Assembly: GCA_937124525.1 (NCBI GenBank)
Contig: CAKZLA010000460.1
Location: forward strand, 1-6,780
Length of the DNA: 6,780 nt
Reading direction: 5' to 3'
Source: an uncultured Desulfobacterium sp.
GTDB taxonomy: Bacteria > Desulfobacterota > Desulfobacteria > Desulfobacterales > Desulfobacteraceae
Positions 1 to 5,733 of this stretch are shown one piece after another; position 1 is the stretch's first letter; every line of letters starts with the position of its first letter. The position numbers and the translations under genes were made by a program. Under the pieces are notes generated by a model. The model did not search any database. It saw only the letters and a program-made list of their open reading frames with translations, and was not told the origin of the DNA.

Positions 1-333
1 AAGGTCACTTATCATGGCATTGGCAATGGCTAATTCTGTTTCGTTGACTCCCATCCATGAATACTCAGAACCGCTATTGCCTGAAGCAACGTACTAGCAA
101 GTGTAGCTGTCTTCGTTAAATACCTGAACATTGGTGTCTGCGGCGCGTGATTTCCAGAGTATGGGTCTGCCGTCGGTGGTGGCAGAACCATTGATGATGC
201 CAATAGTGCAAGCCCACGCTGAGGTAATAGAAATAATAAAAAGAAATAAAAGGAAGATAATAAAGGAGAAAAATCCCCTTCGTATGGAAACAAAGCGATT
301 CCATTTCTTCCGGGTCAGGGGGTTGATTTTCAT
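1..333 (-). pseudogene. Secreted Ntn-type amide hydrolase (choloylglycine hydrolase / C45-like), interrupted by in-frame TAG, partial
   Basis: This looks like the N-terminal part of an exported linear-amide C-N hydrolase of the N-terminal-nucleophile superfamily (penicillin V acylase / acyl-CoA:6-APA acyltransferase relatives). Seen: a basic N-terminus, a long hydrophobic stretch (about residues 21-38) and an AWA|C site at residues 39-42, followed by CTIGIINGSATTDGRPILWK. In this family the first mature residue, Cys (here Cys42), is the nucleophile, and an Arg/Asp pair follows about 20 residues later; R63 and D66 fit. The frame meets TAG at 94-96 after codon 79. It then stays open for 31 more codons to the window edge, including WMGVNE and ELAIANAM, which are typical of the family. 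The ATG at 333 overlaps the yejB stop (ATGA), and GAGG lies 5 nt upstream. The substrate is unknown. A nonsense mutation, sequencing error or amber recoding are all possible. Family assignment is fairly sure; intactness is not. Confidence 0.7.
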
Positions 334-1367
334 TTAAACCTCACCCGGGGGTCCACCAGGGCCACACAAACATCAGACAAAATATTTCCCAGCATGAACA
401 AAAGGGAGGAAATCACCAGAATCCCCATGACAACGGGGTAATCTCGGTCCACCACAGACTCATACCCCAACAACCCCATGCCATTGATGTTAAACACCTT
501 TTCAATGAGAAAAGAGCCCATGAGAATAATGGACACGTTATTACCAAAATGGGTGGCAATGGGAATCAAACTGTTTCTCAGGGCATGGCGAAACACGGCC
601 TGTTTAAAGGATAAGCCCTTGGCCACAGCCGTTCTCACATAATCAGCCCCCAGGTTATCCATGAGGGTATTTTTCATCAACAACGTCATGACGGTGAAGG
701 AGCCGAGCACATAGGCAAGCAGGGGTAAAAGCGTATGCCAGGAAATATCCCGGAGCTTTTCAAGCAGGGTCATCTCCTGGAAAAAATCCGACACCAGCCC
801 CCCCAGGGGGAAAAGATCCATGTTGGAGGAAAAAAGCACCAGCATCATCACCCCGGCCACCCAGCCGGGAATGGCATACCCCGTGAAAATAATAATTGAG
901 GTAATATTATCAAAATGGCTTCGGTGTCCAATGGCCTTGGCAATACCAAGCGGAATGCACACCCCATAAACAATCAAAGTGGTGAGCACCCCAAAGTACA
1001 GGGAAATGGGAATTCTCTCTTTGATCATCTCCCACACCGGGTCATAATATCTTGTGGAACGGCCCAAATCGCCTTTAAGCACCTTGCCAAGCCACAGCAC
1101 ATAACTTGTCAGAAGCGGTTTATCAAAACCGTAATACACCCTTAGTTTTTCAATTTGCTCCTGGGATAAAGGTTGCCCGGCCCCAGCTCCACCCGGGCCT
1201 ACCATGGCTCCACCCCCCGGTCCCATGGCCTGCATCTGCCGGGCATTGGCAATGATGCGCTCCATGGGTCCCCCGGGTACAAAACGGGTGATGGCAAACA
1301 CCATGATGGTGATCCCCACAAAGGTGGGAATCACCAGAATAAGACGTCTGATAAAATAGGCGATCAT
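330..1367 (-). CDS. yejB: YejB-like peptide/microcin C ABC transporter permease
   Basis: Inner-membrane permease subunit of a peptide-type (Opp/Dpp/Yej) ABC importer; with a YejE-like partner, an ATPase and a periplasmic binding protein it would move oligopeptides or peptide-like compounds inward. Seen: 345 residues starting MIAYFIRRLILVIPTFVGIT, the usual first membrane helix of the DppB/OppB family; PGGPMERI at 31-38; then a Gly/Met-rich insert (about 43-64) before a conserved YYGFDKP. This long periplasmic loop is typical of YejB rather than DppB. Further membrane segments lie at about 122-145, 155-180, 211-231, 268-290 and 311-335. The cytoplasmic EAA loop that contacts the ATPase is ADYVRTAVAKGLSFKQAVFR (241-260). 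The C-terminus DPRVRFK is the normal family end. It begins 23 bp after the alaS stop with only a weak, distant AAGG, and its TGA overlaps the next ATG. Partner subunits are not in the window; they may lie beyond the left edge. Confidence 0.88.
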   Translation of the reverse strand: MIAYFIRRLILVIPTFVGITIMVFAITRFVPGGPMERIIANARQMQAMGPGGGAMVGPGGAGAGQPLSQEQIEKLRVYYGFDKPLLTSYVLWLGKVLKGDLGRSTRYYDPVWEMIKERIPISLYFGVLTTLIVYGVCIPLGIAKAIGHRSHFDNITSIIIFTGYAIPGWVAGVMMLVLFSSNMDLFPLGGLVSDFFQEMTLLEKLRDISWHTLLPLLAYVLGSFTVMTLLMKNTLMDNLGADYVRTAVAKGLSFKQAVFRHALRNSLIPIATHFGNNVSIILMGSFLIEKVFNINGMGLLGYESVVDRDYPVVMGILVISSLLFMLGNILSDVCVALVDPRVRFK

Positions 1368-1390
1368 GGATGCAATAAGCCTTTCATAGC

Positions 1391-4012
1391 TTATTTTGCC
1401 GCGGCATAGACTGATTCCAGGGCATCTGTGAGATGTTCCGGTTTAGAGCCACCGGCCTGGGCCATGTCCGGCCTGCCGCCACCGCCGCCACCCACAATTC
1501 CAGCAGCGGTTTTAACTATGTTACCGGCATGGAAAACCTTTGTCATGTCCTTGGTCACCACACAGATCAACAGCGCTTTTCCATTGGATTCAGCCCCCAG
1601 AAGCACCACACCAGAGCCAATTTTAAGCTTGAATTTATCAGCCAGATCCCGCATCTGGGAGGGATTTTCCACCTCAACCTTTTTGGCGAGCACCTTAACC
1701 CCATTGATCAGGCGAATATCATCGTCCATGCTGTCAACGGATTTAGAAGCGATTTTTGCCTTAAGGGAGAGGACCTCCTTGTCCACTGCCTTTTTGGCTG
1801 CCACCAGGGTTTCCACCTTTGACAAAAGATCTTCCCGGGATGATTTAACGGCTGCGGCAACATCATGGATAAGTGCCATAGTCTGGTGTACATACTCCAA
1901 TGCTTTGGGGCCGGTCACCGCCTCGATTCGCCTTATACCAGAGGCAATTCCGCCCTCGGACACAATCTTAAAAAAACCGATATTCCCTGTTTTGTCGGTG
2001 TGGGTACCGCCGCACAGCTCCCGGGAAAAATCCCCCATGGAAAGCACCCGGACCCGGTCCCCGTATTTTTCTTCAAAAAGGGCTGTGGCACCGGATTTTA
2101 CGGCCTCATCCATGGTCATTTCCGTGGTGGTCACCGATGCATTTTCCCGGATGTATGCATTGACATTTTCCTCAATGGCATTGATTTCTTCCCGGGAAAT
2201 GGCAGAGAAATGGGTAAAGTCAAACCGAAGACGATCACTGGTCACAAGGGAGCCGGACTGTTTGACATGATCCCCCAATACCTTTCTAAGAGCTGCATGG
2301 AGCAGATGGGTGGCCGAATGGTTCTGGGCGGTCAGTGAACGTTGCTCTTTATCCACAGTCAAAAGTAGTTCTATATCAGCAGTAAGGGTTCCCTCTTCCA
2401 CCATGCCCTGGTGAATACGAAGCCCCGACGGATCGGCAATGGTATTGTGAATGATTACCCGACCCTTGTCTGCCTGAATCCAGCCAGCATCACCGGCCTG
2501 ACCACCGGCCTCGGCGTAAAAAGGGGTATTTTCGGTGACGATTTCCACCGGGTCTCCGGCGGTCACCGAATCCACCTGCTTCCCATCTTTTACCAGAAGA
2601 AGTGCTTTGGAACGGGTCGAAAGCTCATCATACCCGGTAAATCCGGTGCGAATGCCTTGGGAGGTGAGTGTTTTATAGGCTTCCCCCACACCTGCAAAGG
2701 TTTTTGAACTTTTAGACCTGGCACGCTGGTCAGCCATGGCCGCTTCATACCCGTCCAGATCCAGGGTAATATCCGTGTCTTTGATCACATCGGTGATGAT
2801 GTCCACGGGAAACCCATAGGTATCATAAAGCATAAAAATAAGGTTTCCGGGGATCTCTTTTTTATTCTCCTGTTCCAGATCCACAATGGTGGTCTTAAGA
2901 AGCTTTAAGCCCATATCCAGGGTTTCAGAGAATTTTATCTCCTCATTTTTCACCACATTCAAGATAAACGCAGAGGATTCCTTTAATTCCGGGTAGGCCT
3001 CATCCATGAGATCAAACACCGTGGTAACGGTTTCATGGAGAAAGGGGCGAGTTAAACCAATGTGACGACCATAACGAATGGCCCGGCGCATGATGCGTCG
3101 CAGCACATATCCCCGGCCCTCGTTGGAGGGAAGGATACCATCGGAAATAAGAAAGGCCGATGCCCGACTGTGGTCGGCAATGACCTTCATGGCCACCTCA
3201 ATCTCCCGGGAATCGGTTTTCTTCTTGCCCGTAAGTCTTTCAACGGTTTCCATGATGGGCACAAACAAATCGGTATCATAATTGGTGGGCACATCCTGGA
3301 GCACTGACACAATACGTTCCAGCCCGAGTCCCGTGTCAATACTGGGTTTTGGAAGGGGGGTCATGGTGCCGGTCTCATCCCTTTCATACTGCATGAACAC
3401 CAGATTCCACAGCTCAAGGTAACGATCGCACTCACACCCCACGGCGCAATTGGGATCATCGCACCCAAAGACCTCTCCCCGGTCAATGTGGATCTCACTA
3501 CAGGGACCGCAGGGGCCGGTGTCCCCCATGGACCAGAAATTATCCTCTTCACCCAGACGTACAATACGATCTTCGGGAACACCGATGCGGTCCCGCCAGA
3601 GGTTGTAGGCTTCATCATCGTCCAGATAAACAGAAACCCATAGTTTTGCCGGATCAAGCCCATAGCCATTGGTTAACAGATCCCAGCCAAAATCCAGGGC
3701 ATCTTCCTTAAAATAATCGCCAAAAGAAAAATTACCCAGCATTTCAAAAAAAGTGTGATGCCGGGCCGTGTAACCCACATTTTCCAGATCGTTGTGCTTT
3801 CCACCGGCCCGGACACATTTTTGTGACGTAACAGCCCGGGAGTAGTCTCTTTTTTCATCACCTGTAAATACACGCTTAAACTGCACCATACCGGCGTTGG
3901 TGAACAAAAGCGTCGGATCATCCTGGGGAACAAGAGAAGAACTCCTCACGACCTGGTGATGATGTTTTTTAAAATATTCAATAAATATTCTGCGTGCCTC
4001 TTTACCTGTCAT
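1391..4012 (-). CDS. alaS: Alanyl-tRNA synthetase
   Basis: Class II synthetase that charges tRNA-Ala with alanine in the cytoplasm and hydrolyses mischarged Ser/Gly-tRNA-Ala. The 873 residues match the usual family length (about 875). Seen in order: the catalytic domain (about 1-240) with motif 1 around SSLVPQDDPTLLFTNAGMVQ, motif 2 with RHHTFFEMLGNFSFGDYF (84-101) and motif 3 with DTGLGLERI (226-234); a Cys cluster (C184, C189, C193, C195) of the kind many bacterial AlaRS carry; the tRNA-recognition helices; the editing domain with zinc ligands H565 and H569 (NHSATH) and C667 and H671 (CGGTH), nearly the E. coli numbering; a coiled region (about 720-760); and the C-Ala domain ending with a glycine run at 841-846 and RPDMAQAGG. 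The ATG at 4012 has AGGAG six bases upstream. It follows recA by 191 bp and precedes yejB by 23 bp. No damaged motif was seen. Confidence 0.98.
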   Translation of the reverse strand: MTGKEARRIFIEYFKKHHHQVVRSSSLVPQDDPTLLFTNAGMVQFKRVFTGDEKRDYSRAVTSQKCVRAGGKHNDLENVGYTARHHTFFEMLGNFSFGDYFKEDALDFGWDLLTNGYGLDPAKLWVSVYLDDDEAYNLWRDRIGVPEDRIVRLGEEDNFWSMGDTGPCGPCSEIHIDRGEVFGCDDPNCAVGCECDRYLELWNLVFMQYERDETGTMTPLPKPSIDTGLGLERIVSVLQDVPTNYDTDLFVPIMETVERLTGKKKTDSREIEVAMKVIADHSRASAFLISDGILPSNEGRGYVLRRIMRRAIRYGRHIGLTRPFLHETVTTVFDLMDEAYPELKESSAFILNVVKNEEIKFSETLDMGLKLLKTTIVDLEQENKKEIPGNLIFMLYDTYGFPVDIITDVIKDTDITLDLDGYEAAMADQRARSKSSKTFAGVGEAYKTLTSQGIRTGFTGYDELSTRSKALLLVKDGKQVDSVTAGDPVEIVTENTPFYAEAGGQAGDAGWIQADKGRVIIHNTIADPSGLRIHQGMVEEGTLTADIELLLTVDKEQRSLTAQNHSATHLLHAALRKVLGDHVKQSGSLVTSDRLRFDFTHFSAISREEINAIEENVNAYIRENASVTTTEMTMDEAVKSGATALFEEKYGDRVRVLSMGDFSRELCGGTHTDKTGNIGFFKIVSEGGIASGIRRIEAVTGPKALEYVHQTMALIHDVAAAVKSSREDLLSKVETLVAAKKAVDKEVLSLKAKIASKSVDSMDDDIRLINGVKVLAKKVEVENPSQMRDLADKFKLKIGSGVVLLGAESNGKALLICVVTKDMTKVFHAGNIVKTAAGIVGGGGGGRPDMAQAGGSKPEHLTDALESVYAAAK

Positions 4013-4018
4013 TTTGTA

Positions 4019-4130
4019 CTCCTGAACTGTTTTCCTTGAAACGCCATTTAAGGCGATGTCATTATAAGTATTGGTGTTGGGGGTGGCATTAGGGGCTTAC
4101 AAGAATAAAACTGCCCATTTGTGAAGTAAA
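4019..4130 (-). promoter_or_regulatory. Candidate alaS promoter elements and ribosome binding site
   Basis: This lies in the 191-bp space between recA and alaS. A perfect TATAAT on the minus strand (plus positions 4061-4066) would start transcription about 40 bases before the alaS ATG, but it lacks a good -35 box. A second candidate pairs TTTACT (4125-4130) with TATTCT (4102-4107) over a 17-base spacer. The ribosome binding site AGGAG (4019-4023) is clear. No strong GC-rich hairpin with a T-run was seen after recA, so read-through from recA is also possible. Promoter calls are by eye only. Confidence 0.3.
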
Positions 4131-4135
4131 GATCC

Positions 4136-4161
4136 TTTAATTACAGGGACCTTCAATTAAA
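4136..4161. repeat. Small AT-rich inverted repeat after recA
   Basis: TTTAATT (4136-4142) and AATTAAA (4155-4161) form a perfect 7-bp dyad around a 12-base centre that contains AGGGACCT. It could be a protein-binding site or a chance AT-rich dyad. It lacks the GC stem and T-tract of an intrinsic terminator. Function unknown. Confidence 0.25.
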
Positions 4162-4203
4162 CTTGGGTAGATTAATTTCTATGAACTCCCTTATACGATT
4201 GTA

Positions 4204-5238
4204 TTATTTTTCAGGTTTTGTTCCGGCAGCATCAGGGGTACTGACCGCAATGCCAAGTTTTTCCCGTACCTGCAGTTGAATTTTGTCAAACAGGTCAGGA
4301 TTATCCAGAAAAAATGCCTTGACATTCTGCCGTCCCTGACCGATGCGCTCCCCATTAAAGGAGTACCAGGCACCGCTTTTTTCAATAATTTCCAGATCCA
4401 CCCCCATGTCCAGGAGATCACCGGTTTTGGAAATACCCTCTCCATACATGAGGTCAAACTCCACCGTCTTAAATGGAGGGGCCAATTTATTCTTCACCAC
4501 CTTTACCTTGGTGCGGTTGCCCATGACGTCCTGGCCCTCTTTAATGGCGGTTGCCTTTCGGATCTCCAGTCTCACCGAGGCGTAAAATTTAAGGGCATTA
4601 CCACCAGTGGTGGTTTCCGGGTTGCCATACACCACACCAATTTTCATGCGAATCTGATTGATGAAAATAATCGTGGTATTGGTTTTGGACATGGTGGCTG
4701 TCAATTTTCTCAACGCCTGGGACATGAGCCGTGCCTGGAGCCCCATGTGGGAATCCCCCATCTCCCCTTCAATCTCTGCCCGGGGGACCAGGGCCGCCAC
4801 GGAGTCCACCACCACAATATCAATGGCACCGCTTCTTACCAACATATCTGCGATCTCCAGGGCCTGCTCACCGGTATCTGGCTGGGAAACCAACAACTCA
4901 TCACAATCCACTCCAAGTTTCCTGGCGTAGCCGACATCCAGGGCATGTTCAGCATCGATGAATGCCACAATGCCGCCCTGTTTCTGGGACTCGGCCACGG
5001 CATGGAGGGCCAGGGTGGTTTTACCCGAAGATTCAGGACCATAGATTTCAATCACACGGCCCCGGGGATATCCTCCCACACCAAGGGCTTTGTCCAGGGC
5101 AAGGGAGCCCGATGGAATCACCGGTACGGCCTGGATTTCCCTTGCGCCCAGTTTCATGATGGAGCCTTTCCCAAACTGCCGTTCAATCTGACTCATTGCC
5201 GATTTTACGGCTTTTTCTTTTTCCGTTGATTCAACCAT
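4204..5238 (-). CDS. recA: RecA recombinase
   Basis: DNA-dependent ATPase that forms filaments on single-stranded DNA, drives homologous strand exchange and triggers LexA self-cleavage in the SOS response. The 344 residues are a normal length. Seen: N-terminal filament helix ([20 protein letters not shown]), Walker A GPESSGKT (67-74), catalytic region FIDAEHALD (93-101), Walker [11 protein letters not shown] (141-150), loop L1 around [12 protein letters not shown], the switch segment [12 protein letters not shown], loop L2 with [17 protein letters not shown], and the C-terminal domain with [14 protein letters not shown] and a short charged tail. The ATG at 5238 has GGGAG nine bases upstream. 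It starts 46 bp after the pgpA stop. No recX was found between recA and alaS, and no cinA before recA. I could not recognise a LexA site upstream, but the SOS box of this lineage is not certain to me. Confidence 0.98.
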   Translation of the reverse strand: MVESTEKEKAVKSAMSQIERQFGKGSIMKLGAREIQAVPVIPSGSLALDKALGVGGYPRGRVIEIYGPESSGKTTLALHAVAESQKQGGIVAFIDAEHALDVGYARKLGVDCDELLVSQPDTGEQALEIADMLVRSGAIDIVVVDSVAALVPRAEIEGEMGDSHMGLQARLMSQALRKLTATMSKTNTTIIFINQIRMKIGVVYGNPETTTGGNALKFYASVRLEIRKATAIKEGQDVMGNRTKVKVVKNKLAPPFKTVEFDLMYGEGISKTGDLLDMGVDLEIIEKSGAWYSFNGERIGQGRQNVKAFFLDNPDLFDKIQLQVREKLGIAVSTPDAAGTKPEK

Positions 5239-5261
5239 CTATTTTATCTCCCAGCCCCAGT

Positions 5262-5288
5262 ATTATGTAAAATATTATTTTTTATCAA
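5262..5288 (-). promoter_or_regulatory. Candidate recA promoter
   Basis: On the minus strand TTGATA (5283-5288), which covers the pgpA stop codon, is followed after 15 bases by CATAAT (5262-5267). A 17-base spacing to TAATAC is the alternative. The segment is strongly AT-rich compared with its surroundings. It would give recA its own transcript in addition to read-through from the upstream genes. Assigned by eye; no LexA-like palindrome was recognised here. Confidence 0.35.
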
Positions 5289-5733
5289 AAAAAGAGTCGC
5301 AAAACAAGCCCGGTATAAAGCCCGGCAAAAATATCATCCAGCACCACGCCAGACCCTCCGGAAAATTGTCGTTCAAAATATCTTATTGGAAACGGTTTTA
5401 CAATATCAAAAAACCGAAACACGAAAAACCCCACTGCCAGGGAAGGTAAGGTCACGGGTAGACCGCACAGGGCCACCAGATATCCGGCCATTTCATCAAT
5501 AACAATGGCACCGGGATCTTTTTTCCCAAAGATAGGTTCAGCCTCCTGGGCTATCCAGATGGCCCCCATGATGAACAGCACCACGGCAAAAACCTGCCAT
5601 GACGGAGCCAGAAAACTGCAAAGAAAAACCAGGGAATACCCACCAGGGTTCCCCAGGTGCCCGGGGCCACCGGGGCATATCCCACCATGGCACCAGTGGC
5701 TGCAAACACAAAAAAGCGTTGTTTAATGGTCAT
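5285..5733 (-). pseudogene. pgpA: Phosphatidylglycerophosphatase A, split by a frameshift
   Basis: PgpA is an inner-membrane phosphatase that converts phosphatidylglycerophosphate to phosphatidylglycerol. Seen: the N-terminal frame from the ATG at 5733 gives MTIKQRFFVFAATGAMVGY followed by APVAPGTWGTLVGIP, the family start. That frame then degenerates and stops near 5551. The -1 frame carries the rest: IWIAQEAEPIFGKKDPGAIV, IDEMAG, FRFFDIVKPFPIRYFERQ and GGSGVVLDDIFAGLYTG, ending at the TGA at 5285. Switching frame at the CCC codon (5632-5634), by re-reading one C, gives a continuous product of about 149 residues, close to the family length. One lost C in a CCCC run would explain it. The ATG overlaps the stop of the upstream larC-type ORF, so translation is probably coupled. 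Options are a real null mutation, a sequencing indel, or -1 ribosomal slippage; no classical slippery heptamer was seen. Confidence 0.85.

Noticed and set aside
205..219. Lipoprotein lipobox at AWAC
   Set aside because: Trp at -2 and Ala at -3 fit a lipobox poorly, and in this family the Cys is the catalytic nucleophile.
94..333. The 79-codon ORF as a complete small secreted peptide
   Set aside because: Conserved hydrolase sequence continues in the same frame after the TAG, so this is the first part of a larger gene.
1428..2270. Plus-strand open frame of 280 codons opposite alaS
   Set aside because: It is fully antisense to well-conserved alaS sequence and its product has no recognisable family; it mirrors the codon bias of alaS.
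4041..4054. CGCC-N6-GGCG hairpin upstream of alaS as a terminator or riboswitch
   Set aside because: The stem is only 4 bp and is not followed by a T-run; no known leader RNA was recognised.
4276..5229. Plus-strand open frame of 317 codons opposite recA
   Set aside because: It covers almost all of recA in antisense and shows no family features; intact recA explains the region.
5730..5733. TGA codons as selenocysteine sites
   Set aside because: The TGA stops of the larC-type ORF and yejB overlap the next start codon, as normal coupled stops do, and the proteins end where expected.
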